A stretch of DNA of 5,543 nt from Oscillospiraceae bacterium (GTDB lineage: Bacteria > Bacillota_A > Clostridia > Oscillospirales > Oscillospiraceae): NCBI GenBank assembly GCA_017939025.1, contig JAGBAI010000072.1, forward strand, positions 1-5,543. The letters are read 5' to 3'. The translations under genes were made by a program, and so were the position numbers. The notes beneath the pieces were generated by a model, which was not told the DNA's origin, searched no databases, and saw only the letters and a list, made by a program, of their open reading frames with translations. Positions 1-5,543 of the stretch are shown here, one piece after another. Each line of letters starts with the position of its first letter. Positions within the stretch are counted from its first letter, which is position 1.

Positions 1-1
1 A

Positions 2-172
2 GTTCTGGAAGTGAAAGTATTGTATAACGGAGTTGAGGTAAGTGATACCATTGCTTATAGCATAGAAACCTACGTATGCAAGAAACTTGCATCATCAAGT
101 GATGAAGCGTTTAAGAATCTCTTACAGGAACTGATGGTATACGGAGATAGTTCGGAAGCTTATTTTAACTAA
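2..172 (+). CDS. C-terminal end of a probable secreted/surface protein (5' partial)
   Basis: An open frame enters from the left edge and gives 56 residues before a TAA at 170-172. The tail contains a Tyr-Ser-Ile-Glu-Thr-Tyr motif (residues 19-24 of the visible part), a Lys-Lys-Leu-Ala helix and a final Leu-Met-Val-Tyr-Gly-Asp-Ser-Ser-Glu-Ala-Tyr-Phe segment. From memory, the pattern 'YSxExY ... l..l..YGDSAxxYf' is a common C-terminal ending of large extracellular proteins in Lachnospiraceae and relatives; this is recognition, not a search result. The bulk of the protein, and any signal peptide, lies outside the window, so function cannot be assigned. Its base composition looks more AT-rich than the genes that follow. 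No hairpin terminator separates it from the kinase-like gene 27 nt downstream, so read-through or co-transcription is possible. Confidence is high that the frame is coding and moderate for the surface-protein assignment. Confidence 0.7.
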   Translation, partial: VLEVKVLYNGVEVSDTIAYSIETYVCKKLASSSDEAFKNLLQELMVYGDSSEAYFN

Positions 173-181
173 CCGAATTTG

Positions 182-187
182 AAAGGA
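182..187 (+). promoter_or_regulatory. Ribosome binding site deciding the start of the kinase-like gene
   Basis: AAAGGA lies 12 nt before the ATG at 200. The alternative in-frame TTG at 179 lies upstream of this site and has only AT-rich sequence without a Shine-Dalgarno match before it. The ATG at 200 is therefore preferred. Confidence 0.6.
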
Positions 188-199
188 CGTCAGAATATA

Positions 200-934
200 A
201 TGAGAAACTTTACCATCTCCCTCGCAGGTTTCTGCGTGGAAATCAACTCAATATTTGAAACCACCCGCATCTTCTGCCGCGACTACCTGTGCGAAGGTGT
301 CCCAGAGTTTTCCGTAACTATTTCCCCAGAGAACATTACCTTCGAGCGGGAAAAGAGCGCAAAAGAAGACTTGCTGGAGGGCATTCCGGTGCGGCAGTTT
401 TCCGATGAATATCTGGAAACCCTGGCGGTATACCGGAAAATCTGTGCAAAACTGTTGGAGCGGGAAACCTTACTGTTTCACGGTTCAGCCATTGCGGTGG
501 ACGGTGTGGCGTATTTATTCACTGCTAAAAGCGGCACGGGAAAGTCCACCCACACGGCGCTGTGGCGGCAGGTGTTTAAAGACCGGGCGGTCATGATTAA
601 CGACGATAAACCGCTGTTAAAGCTTACTTCCGACGGGGTGCTGGTATGCGGCACCCCTTGGAACGGCAAGCACGGTCTTGGCTGCAACAAGATGGTTCCG
701 TTAAAGGCCATCTGCATTCTGGAGAGGGCAGAGCAAAACACCATTCATCCGGTGGATGCGGCAGAGGCGCTTCCGATGCTGTTGCAGCAGTCCTTCCGCA
801 CCGGAACCCCAAACGGAACCGTATTGTTATTTGATATTTTGGACAAACTGACAAAAAGGGTACCGCTGTATCGTCTGGGCTGCAACATGGACCCGCAGGC
901 GGCTGTGGTTTCCTATGAAGGCATGAAAGGATAA
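200..934 (+). CDS. HPr-kinase-like P-loop protein (RiPP-cassette type)
   Basis: A 244-residue soluble protein with the core of the HPr kinase / PEP-carboxykinase-like fold. Visible landmarks are Leu-Leu-Phe-His-Gly-Ser (His94), a Walker A loop Ala-Lys-Ser-Gly-Thr-Gly-Lys-Ser-Thr at 109-117, and an Asn-Asp-Asp-Lys at 134-137. The last matches the paired aspartates that bind metal and act in catalysis in HprK. A Gly-Thr-Pro-Trp-Asn-Gly-Lys segment follows at about 153-159. The roughly 90 N-terminal residues do not resemble the HprK N-terminal domain, and the protein is shorter than true HPr kinase/phosphorylase (about 310 residues). It is therefore unlikely to be the carbon-catabolite regulator. 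Related short HprK-like proteins sit beside PqqD-type genes in peptide-modification clusters, and one phosphorylates the lasso peptide paeninodin. By analogy it may phosphorylate a peptide or protein substrate, which is inference. It is the first gene of the operon, 4 nt ahead of the PqqD-like gene. Confidence 0.8.
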   Translation: MRNFTISLAGFCVEINSIFETTRIFCRDYLCEGVPEFSVTISPENITFEREKSAKEDLLEGIPVRQFSDEYLETLAVYRKICAKLLERETLLFHGSAIAVDGVAYLFTAKSGTGKSTHTALWRQVFKDRAVMINDDKPLLKLTSDGVLVCGTPWNGKHGLGCNKMVPLKAICILERAEQNTIHPVDAAEALPMLLQQSFRTGTPNGTVLLFDILDKLTKRVPLYRLGCNMDPQAAVVSYEGMKG

Positions 935-938
935 AATT

Positions 939-1199
939 ATGAAATTAAAAGAAGGCTTTGTATTACGAACCATCTCCGGCCAGACCGTAGTGCTTCCTAC
1001 CGGCGGAGATTTGGACTTAAGCATGATGATAAAATTAAACGATACCGGACGCTTTATTTGGGAGCGTCTGGAAAAAGGAGCAGAACTGGACGAACTGGTA
1101 GAGGATATGTTAAAGGAATATGATGTATCCAAAGAAAAAGCTACCGAGTATGTGGAAGAGTTTGTACAGAAGGTGAAAGAAAATGGATTCCTCGCCTGA
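939..1199 (+). CDS. PqqD family protein (RiPP recognition element-like)
   Basis: An 86-residue protein of typical PqqD length. It has an N-terminal beta-strand region with Val-Leu-Arg-Thr-Ile and a Thr-Val-Val-Leu-Pro stretch. The family-typical Leu-Asn-Asp-Thr-Gly-Arg-Phe-Ile-Trp follows at about 32-40, then Leu-Asp-Glu-Leu-Val, then a long acidic helix ending in Asn-Gly-Phe-Leu. This is the winged-helix fold that in PqqD and many RiPP pathways binds a precursor leader peptide and presents it to modifying enzymes. Here it could present a substrate to the neighbouring kinase, peptidase or nucleotidyltransferase, but the partner is not visible. AAAGGA at 926-931 sits 7 nt before the ATG. The 3' end overlaps the next gene by 17 nt in another frame, which implies coupled translation. 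Confident in the family, not in the substrate. Confidence 0.88.
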   Translation: MKLKEGFVLRTISGQTVVLPTGGDLDLSMMIKLNDTGRFIWERLEKGAELDELVEDMLKEYDVSKEKATEYVEEFVQKVKENGFLA

Positions 1200-1647
1200 A
1201 TATATGATATATGGAGACGAGCTGGTACCGTTAATAAAGGAAAGGCTGGGAGCCGGGCAAAAGGTCCGTTATCTGCCTTTCCGCGGTGTCAGTATGCTTC
1301 CGATGCTGCGTCAGAAAAAGGATTCGGTGGAATTGTCTCCGCTGCCGGAGCAATTGAAACCTTATGATTTGCCTCTCTATGAGAGAAAAAGCGGGCAGCT
1401 GGTAATGCACCGGATAGTGGCAGTAAAAGAAGACTATTACATCTGTTTGGGTGATAACACGGAACAGTTTGAAAAAATAGTTCCGGAACAAATGATAGGC
1501 GTGGTTTCGGCGTTCAAGCGTGGGGAAAAGAGGATAGAAGTATCCTCCCCCCTCTACCGCCTTTATTGCCGTCTCTGGCGGCCTACCCGCCCGCTGCGCA
1601 TCCTGTATAAACGGGCAAAGCGCCTGTTGCGGAGGTGTTTCAAATGA
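1183..1647 (+). CDS. S24/S26 family peptidase, signal-peptidase-like, without membrane anchor
   Basis: A 154-residue protein with the signal peptidase core. The nucleophile box is Gly-Val-Ser-Met-Leu-Pro-Met (Ser37), the second box is Val-Met-His-Arg-Ile-Val with His76, and Leu-Gly-Asp-Asn lies at 89-92. His in place of Lys in the second box is the arrangement of SipW and ER/archaeal-type signal peptidases, suggesting a Ser/His dyad. There is no hydrophobic N-terminal segment, so unlike type I signal peptidases it has no obvious transmembrane anchor. The last 30 or so residues are very rich in Arg and Lys with interspersed Leu, Trp and Tyr, which could bind the membrane inner face or a partner. 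A likely role is cleaving the leader of a substrate handled by the PqqD-like protein and the ABC exporter (inference). AGGTG at 1171-1175 supports the ATG at 1183 over an in-frame ATG at 1204. Its stop overlaps the ABC start. Confidence 0.85.
   Translation: MDSSPEYMIYGDELVPLIKERLGAGQKVRYLPFRGVSMLPMLRQKKDSVELSPLPEQLKPYDLPLYERKSGQLVMHRIVAVKEDYYICLGDNTEQFEKIVPEQMIGVVSAFKRGEKRIEVSSPLYRLYCRLWRPTRPLRILYKRAKRLLRRCFK
1631..1635 (+). promoter_or_regulatory. Ribosome binding site deciding the ABC transporter start
   Basis: GGAGG lies 8 nt before the ATG at 1644. An alternative in-frame GTG at 1635 would overlap this site, so the ATG at 1644 is the more credible start. That start also makes the ATGA overlap with the upstream stop codon. 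Confidence 0.8.
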
Positions 1648-3326
1648 AAGCAGCATCACCGGTTTTCTGGGTGTTTCAAAAGATTAAGAAAAAGATACCT
1701 GCATTAGTGTTACTGATGGCATCCAATGTGGCAGGTGCGCTGTTGGGTGTCTTTTTTGCGTTGGGTTCCAAGCAGGTCATCGACAGCGCCGTGGCGGGCA
1801 GCAGGGAGCTGTTTTTGCGGGCGTGTCTGGTGCAGCTTGCCCTGATTGTGGGCCTGATTGGCACCTATGCCCTGCAGCGTCATCTGCGGGAGTGGCTGGC
1901 GGCGGAGCTGGACCGCAGCTTTAAGAAAAACCTGCTGCAAATTTTGCTGCGTGGCGACTATACGGAGGTAACTGCTTTTCACAGCGGAGAGCTGATAAAC
2001 CGGTTAAACAACGATGTCCGGATTCTAAACGACGGGGTGCTGTCTGCCTTTCCGAACTTTGCGGCACTGCTTACCCGTCTGGTGGCGGCTCTTGTTGTAC
2101 TGATTGGTCTGGAGCCGTTCTTTGGCGCAGGAATTATTGTGCTGGGCGCCGTAATGCTGGCGGGAACCGCTCTGCTTCGCCGGAAAATGAAGCAGTTACA
2201 TAAGCGGGTCAGCGAGGCCGACGGCAAGGTAACCGGCTTCCTCCAGGAGGCGCTGGAAAAGCTTCTGGTGGTGCAGGCACTGGGTGCGGCAGAGGAAATG
2301 GAGCGGCGGGCAGACAAGCTTCTGGCAACCCGCTTTGAGGCCCAGCGTGTCCGGAAAAATGTATCCCTGGCGGCAAACACCGGGGTCAGCGTGTTTTCTT
2401 ACGTGGTGAGCTTTGCGGCTCTGGCATGGAGCGCCGGCGGCTTGCTTGTGGGAACCATGTCCTTTGGTGAGCTGACGGCGGTCACCCAGCTGGTGACCCA
2501 GCTTCGAATGCCGATGGTAAACCTGTCCGGCATCTTTCCGCAGTATGTGGCCATGGTGGCGGCTGCGGAGCGCTTAATGGAGCTGGAGGCACTGCGGCAG
2601 CCGGAGGAAGAACGGCTGAATGCCACGGCGTTATATGAGCAAATGGAGGCCATACAGGCGGAGGGGCTTTCCTTTTCCTACAACCGGGACAAGGTGCTTT
2701 CCGAAACAGACCTGTACTTGCCAAAGGGAGCCTTTGCCGTCATTACCGGACCGTCCGGCATCGGCAAAAGCACCATGTTAAAGCTATTATTGGGCGTTTG
2801 CAAGCCGGACCGGGGAGAACTGTTTTTGCAGTTAGATTCCGGGCGGCAGGCCATCGGGCGCAGTACCGGCGGCTTATTTGCCTATGTGCCTCAGGGGAAT
2901 TTGTTGTTTAGCGGAACCATAAGAGAAAACCTGCTGTTGGCAAACCCGGACAGCACCGAGGACGAAATTGCTCGGGCGGTTAGCCTCAGCGGCATGGAGG
3001 AGTATGTGGCGCAGCTTCCCCTTGGCTTGGAAACCCCGCTTTTGGAAAACGGAGCGGGCCTGTCGGAGGGGCAGGCACAGCGTCTTGCCATTGCCCGTGC
3101 CATTTTAAGCAAAGCGCCAATTTTGCTTCTGGACGAGGCAACCTCTGCCCTGGATGAGGATACGGAGCGGGAGGTGCTGTTGCGGCTTCGGAGCTTAAAA
3201 AACTGCACCTGCATCGCCGTCACCCATCGTCCGGCGGCGTTACAGCTTGCCGACTGGCAGTTAGAAATTGAAAATCAGAAAATTCTTTCTCATAAAAGAA
3301 ATCAGGAAGGAGCATCGGAGCAATGA
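1644..3326 (+). CDS. ABC transporter, fused permease and ATP-binding protein (exporter type)
   Basis: A 560-residue half-transporter that should act as a homodimer in the inner membrane. The N-terminal domain has hydrophobic segments at about 19-41, 57-77, 136-180 (two helices) and 248-275. The ATPase domain contains Walker A Gly-Pro-Ser-Gly-Ile-Gly-Lys-Ser-Thr at 369-377, Q-loop Gln417, a signature Leu-Ser-Glu-Gly-Gln at 473-477, Walker B Ile-Leu-Leu-Leu-Asp-Glu at 493-498, a Ser-Ala-Leu-Asp D-loop and an H-loop Thr-His-Arg with His528. All catalytic residues are present, so it should be active. The signature has Glu where Gly is usual. There is no N-terminal C39 peptidase domain, so any leader removal must come from another protein; the upstream peptidase is the obvious candidate. 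Length and order fit the multidrug/peptide exporter class (MsbA/LasD-like). The substrate is unknown. Both ends overlap neighbours by ATGA. Confidence 0.93.
   Translation: MKAASPVFWVFQKIKKKIPALVLLMASNVAGALLGVFFALGSKQVIDSAVAGSRELFLRACLVQLALIVGLIGTYALQRHLREWLAAELDRSFKKNLLQILLRGDYTEVTAFHSGELINRLNNDVRILNDGVLSAFPNFAALLTRLVAALVVLIGLEPFFGAGIIVLGAVMLAGTALLRRKMKQLHKRVSEADGKVTGFLQEALEKLLVVQALGAAEEMERRADKLLATRFEAQRVRKNVSLAANTGVSVFSYVVSFAALAWSAGGLLVGTMSFGELTAVTQLVTQLRMPMVNLSGIFPQYVAMVAAAERLMELEALRQPEEERLNATALYEQMEAIQAEGLSFSYNRDKVLSETDLYLPKGAFAVITGPSGIGKSTMLKLLLGVCKPDRGELFLQLDSGRQAIGRSTGGLFAYVPQGNLLFSGTIRENLLLANPDSTEDEIARAVSLSGMEEYVAQLPLGLETPLLENGAGLSEGQAQRLAIARAILSKAPILLLDEATSALDEDTEREVLLRLRSLKNCTCIAVTHRPAALQLADWQLEIENQKILSHKRNQEGASEQ
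3304..3312 (+). promoter_or_regulatory. Ribosome binding site of the nucleotidyltransferase gene, inside the ABC gene
   Basis: AGGAAGGAG ends 10 nt before the ATG at 3323 and lies within the last codons of the ABC gene. With the ATGA overlap it indicates coupled translation and fixes the start. Confidence 0.75.
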
Positions 3327-4552
3327 AAGAGTTAAGTGAAGCGTTATGGAAGAACGGAAGTCATCTTTTGTACCTGACCGCCTGCGCCCTGCAGGGCAAA
3401 ACACCGGCGGCAGAACAGGTGGCAGCCATGGATTTGCGGGGGATTTACCGGCTGGCAAAGTGGCATTCCATGCGGGCAGTATCCTACTACGGCGTGAAGG
3501 CGTGGCTCGATGCCTCCGGTCAGGCTCCGGCAGAGGCGCAGGAGGCCCTGGCAAAGTGGAAGGAAGCCTATAACAAAGCCATTCGCAAAAACCTGCTTTT
3601 TGATATCGAGCGGAAGGGTCTGGAAGCCTTTATGGAGCAGCAGGGCATTTGGTACATGCCGCTGAAGGGCACCCTGCTGAAGGAGTGGTACCCTCAGGCC
3701 GGCATGCGGGAAATGGCGGACAACGACATTTTGTTTGACGTGGCGTTCCGGCAGAAGGTCCACGATTTTATGGTGGCAAAGGGCTACGAGGATGCCCATT
3801 ATATTGCGCCGGAAGAGGCCGGGGATGAACCGGTTGCCGCCGGTGTCCACGACAATTATTACAAGCAGCCGATTTACAATTTTGAAATGCATTTCGCGCT
3901 GTTTTGCGATGCCTCCAGCCCGGTCTGGACCGAGTATTACAAGGACGTAAAGGAGCGTCTGGTGCCTGTGGAGGGCACAAGCTGCCGCTACCGGTTTACC
4001 GACGAGGATTTTTATGTTTACATGACCACCCACGCCAGCAAGCACTTTAACGGCGGCGGTCACGGCATGCGCAACCTGATGGATGTAGTGGTGTTTCTGA
4101 AAACAAAGCCCCACATGGACATGGGTTATATCGAGCAGGAACTGACAAAGCTTGGTTTGGCAGAGCACGAGAAAAACGTGCACTCTCTGGCCTGCAAAGT
4201 GTTTGAACCTGCCTTCTGGGAGGCTGAGGCGCCGCTGGAGGCGTTAACCGAAGCCGAGCGGGAACTTCTTGCCCTGTGCATTTCTGCGGGCACCTACGGC
4301 ACTACAGAGCGTCTGGTGGAGAATTCCTTAAAGAAGATGAGCGATAAAAACGAAATTACGCTGGCAAACCGCCTGACCTATTTAAGAAAGCGCCTGTTTG
4401 CCGACAAGTCCACCTATTTGGTGTTATATCCGCAGCTGGCAAAACACAAGTGGATGCTGCCGTTCTGTGTGATTCACCGGATGTTCCGTGGCTTGTTTAC
4501 CGCAAGAAAGCGCCTCTGGGGTGAGATGAAATCCATTTGGAGGGCGAAATAA
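3323..4552 (+). CDS. Nucleotidyltransferase family protein (PF14907-like)
   Basis: A 409-residue soluble protein with the layout of the uncharacterised nucleotidyltransferase family NTP_transf_5. A helical N-terminal part of about 100 residues precedes Met-Pro-Leu-Lys-Gly-Thr at 112-117. Met-Arg-Glu-Met-Ala-Asp-Asn-Asp-Ile-Leu-Phe-Asp then runs to 139, where Asp133 and Asp135 form the metal-binding Asp-x-Asp pair. Phe-Glu-Met-His-Phe at 187-191 is the usual third acidic element. A later His-Ala-Ser-Lys-His-Phe at 237-242, followed by a Gly/His-rich turn and Arg-Asn-Leu-Met-Asp at 250-254, is also typical of this family. The putative catalytic residues are intact, so it may transfer a nucleotidyl group to a protein, peptide or small molecule; the actual reaction is not known. 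Similar proteins occur in lasso-peptide and related clusters with HprK-like kinases, as here. It is the last gene of the operon and is followed by a strong terminator. Confidence 0.85.
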   Translation: MKELSEALWKNGSHLLYLTACALQGKTPAAEQVAAMDLRGIYRLAKWHSMRAVSYYGVKAWLDASGQAPAEAQEALAKWKEAYNKAIRKNLLFDIERKGLEAFMEQQGIWYMPLKGTLLKEWYPQAGMREMADNDILFDVAFRQKVHDFMVAKGYEDAHYIAPEEAGDEPVAAGVHDNYYKQPIYNFEMHFALFCDASSPVWTEYYKDVKERLVPVEGTSCRYRFTDEDFYVYMTTHASKHFNGGGHGMRNLMDVVVFLKTKPHMDMGYIEQELTKLGLAEHEKNVHSLACKVFEPAFWEAEAPLEALTEAERELLALCISAGTYGTTERLVENSLKKMSDKNEITLANRLTYLRKRLFADKSTYLVLYPQLAKHKWMLPFCVIHRMFRGLFTARKRLWGEMKSIWRAK

Positions 4553-4582
4553 AAGTTTCGGGTATATAAGAAAGAACGAAAG

Positions 4583-4629
4583 AAAACAGCAAGAGTTTCT
4601 CTTATAAAAGAAACTCTTGCTGTTTTTTT
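4583..4629. terminator. Rho-independent terminator shared by convergent genes
   Basis: The arms 4583-4600 and 4609-4626 are perfect 18-bp inverted repeats around an 8-nt loop, and a run of seven T (4623-4629) overlaps the right end. It lies 30 nt after the nucleotidyltransferase stop. On the minus strand the same hairpin follows the flotillin stop and runs into TTTTCTTTCGTTCTTT, so it probably works in both directions. The rest of the 85-nt gap holds nothing else recognisable. Confidence 0.92.
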
Positions 4630-4637
4630 ATAGGCTA

Positions 4638-5543
4638 TTATTTTTCTTCGTTCTTGCTTTCTGCTAACTTTCCGCCAACAAATCCGGAAAGCACAGCCTG
4701 CAGGTCAATACCTGCGGATTCCTTTAAACCATCGGTTACCTGGGTAAGAGTGGTCATGATATCCTTGGTAAGCTTTGCGGAGTTGCCGTCACCGTACATA
4801 GTGATCTTATCAACCTTGGTAAGAGGCTCGGCGATGTTACGTGCGATTTCAGGCATAGCGTTGAAGTACATTTCAAGCACAGCAGCTTCGCCCATCTGCT
4901 TCATAGCGATGGCCTTCTTTTCGATACCTTCTGCTTCTGCTAAAGCCTTTGCACGGATTGCTTCCGCTTCTGCAAGACCCTTGCTGCGGATACCTTCTGC
5001 TTCCTGCTCCATAGCAAACTTGTTTGCTTCTGCGGTAGCCTTCATAGCTTCTGCGGCACGTTCCTGTTCGTACTTTTCAGCTTCGGCGTTCTTCTGACGC
5101 TCGAATAACTGCGCTTCGGAATTCTTCTGGGTTTCATAAAGTCTTGCTTCTGCCTTCTGCTGAACCGCATACTTTTCAGCTTCTGCTTTCTTCTTAACTT
5201 CCGCTTCGAGAGCACGCTCGGTGAGCTCAACTTCCTTCTGCTTTAAGAGAATTGCCTTTTCCTGACGGGCAAGGTTTGCTTCTGCAGTTGCAATTTCGAT
5301 GGTCTTACGCTCAGTTTCCTGCTGAATCTGGTAGGAAGCGTCGGCGATAGCCTTCTTGGTATCGGCATCCTTCTGGAGCTCTGCCTTCTTGATGGCAAGT
5401 TCGTTTTCCTTCTGGGCAATGAGGGTGTTGGCAGCAATTTCTGCTTCCTTGGCGCCTCTGGTTGCCTCTGCCTGAACAACAGCCTTTTCCTTTTCGGCGG
5501 TAGCCTGTGCATTAGCAATAGCAAGGGCGGATGCAACTTCTGC
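4638..5543 (-). CDS. Flotillin family protein, C-terminal 301 residues (5' partial)
   Basis: The minus-strand frame is open from the right edge (first base 5543) to a TAA at 4638-4640. The internal ATG at 5045 is not the start, because coding continues without a stop to the window edge. The visible part is very rich in Ala, Glu, Lys and Gln and forms the long coiled coil of flotillins (FloT/YuaG-like). It is followed by the family's C-terminal block Met-Pro-Glu-Ile-Ala-Arg-Asn-Ile-Ala-Glu-Pro-Leu, then Val-Asp-Lys-Ile-Thr-Met-Tyr-Gly-Asp, and a Gly-rich end. Flotillins are membrane-associated scaffold proteins that form large cage-like oligomers and organise functional membrane microdomains. 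The N-terminal membrane hairpin and SPFH/PHB domain lie beyond the window; full members are about 480-510 residues. The gene converges on the plus-strand operon and shares its terminator, so it is probably an unrelated transcription unit. Confidence 0.9.
   Translation of the reverse strand, partial: AEVASALAIANAQATAEKEKAVVQAEATRGAKEAEIAANTLIAQKENELAIKKAELQKDADTKKAIADASYQIQQETERKTIEIATAEANLARQEKAILLKQKEVELTERALEAEVKKKAEAEKYAVQQKAEARLYETQKNSEAQLFERQKNAEAEKYEQERAAEAMKATAEANKFAMEQEAEGIRSKGLAEAEAIRAKALAEAEGIEKKAIAMKQMGEAAVLEMYFNAMPEIARNIAEPLTKVDKITMYGDGNSAKLTKDIMTTLTQVTDGLKESAGIDLQAVLSGFVGGKLAESKNEEK
4923..5186 (-). repeat. Eight 11-residue (33-bp) repeats in the flotillin coiled coil
   Basis: Read on the minus strand, eight consecutive 11-residue units tile without gaps. 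The first four are AEAEKYAVQQK, AEARLYETQKN, SEAQLFERQKN and AEAEKYEQERA. The later ones degrade to units ending in Ala-Glu-Gly-Ile or Ala-Glu-Ala-Ile. An 11-residue period is the hendecad pattern of nearly straight or right-handed coiled coils, as known for flotillin and stomatin-family stalks. In DNA this shows as recurring GCTTCTGC-like words about 33 bp apart. It is a coding repeat, not a mobile or regulatory one. Confidence 0.8.

Noticed and set aside
87..115. Possible promoter with TTGCAT and TTTAAG separated by 17 nt
   Set aside because: It lies inside coding sequence and the -35 match is only three of six bases; it is too weak to call.
179..181. TTG as the start of the kinase-like gene
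   Set aside because: It lies upstream of the only Shine-Dalgarno-like site and has none of its own; the ATG at 200 fits better.
173..199. A small precursor-peptide gene in the non-coding gaps (173-199, 935-938, 4553-4637)
   Set aside because: The first two gaps are too short, and the third is mostly taken up by the terminator and has no small gene with a ribosome binding site.
1635..1637. GTG as the start of the ABC transporter
   Set aside because: It overlaps the GGAGG ribosome binding site; the ATG at 1644 has proper spacing and an ATGA overlap.
3344..4183. Long minus-strand open frame of 279 codons opposite the nucleotidyltransferase gene
   Set aside because: It is a shadow of the plus-strand gene: its product is rich in His, Leu, Val and Cys with no recognisable motif, and the plus frame carries clear family motifs.
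200..4552. Complete lasso-peptide biosynthetic cluster
   Set aside because: There is no asparagine-synthetase-like cyclase, no transglutaminase-like B2 protease and no precursor in the window, so only a partial resemblance can be claimed.
4654..5097. Plus-strand open frame of 147 codons opposite the flotillin gene
   Set aside because: Its Ser/Ala-rich product is the complement of the Glu/Ala-rich flotillin repeat, and it has no start context or motif.
4900..5200. CRISPR-like or regulatory direct repeats from recurring GCTTCTGC words
   Set aside because: They are explained by the Ala-Glu-rich 11-residue coding repeat of the flotillin coiled coil, with no unique spacers.

Overview
The window looks like a low-to-mid GC Clostridia chromosome, most likely a Lachnospiraceae-type gut Firmicute. 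This rests on strong Shine-Dalgarno sites, the style of the surface-protein C-terminus at the left edge, and the kind of accessory cassette present. It is inferred from recalled family patterns; no search was possible.

Layout: (1) Bases 2-172 hold the last 56 codons of a protein that resembles the conserved C-terminal tail of large secreted or surface proteins. (2) Bases 200-4552 hold five tightly packed plus-strand genes: an HPr-kinase-like P-loop protein, a small PqqD-family protein (a RiPP-recognition-element fold), a soluble S24/S26 signal-peptidase-like protein, a full-length ABC exporter (membrane domain plus ATPase), and a PF14907-type nucleotidyltransferase-like protein. Gaps are 4 nt or less. 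One junction overlaps by 17 nt and two are ATGA stop/start overlaps, so this is a single translationally coupled operon. (3) An 18-bp perfect hairpin with a T-run at 4583-4629 ends the operon. (4) From 5543 down to 4638 on the minus strand lies the C-terminal 301 residues of a flotillin. It converges on the same terminator, and its N-terminal SPFH domain is outside the window.

How the genes may work together: a PqqD/RRE protein, a kinase, a peptidase, an exporter and a nucleotidyltransferase are the parts expected for binding, tailoring, cleaving and exporting a peptide. An HPr-kinase-like protein and a nucleotidyltransferase also occur as tailoring genes in some Firmicute lasso-peptide clusters of the paeninodin type. 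Here, however, there is no asparagine-synthetase-like cyclase, no transglutaminase-like B2 protease, no radical SAM enzyme and no visible precursor peptide. The cassette is therefore best described as a RiPP-like processing and export operon of unknown substrate. It is the most interesting part of the window.

There are no tRNA, rRNA, CRISPR or mobile-element features that I can support. No stretch over 300 bases lacks a gene.
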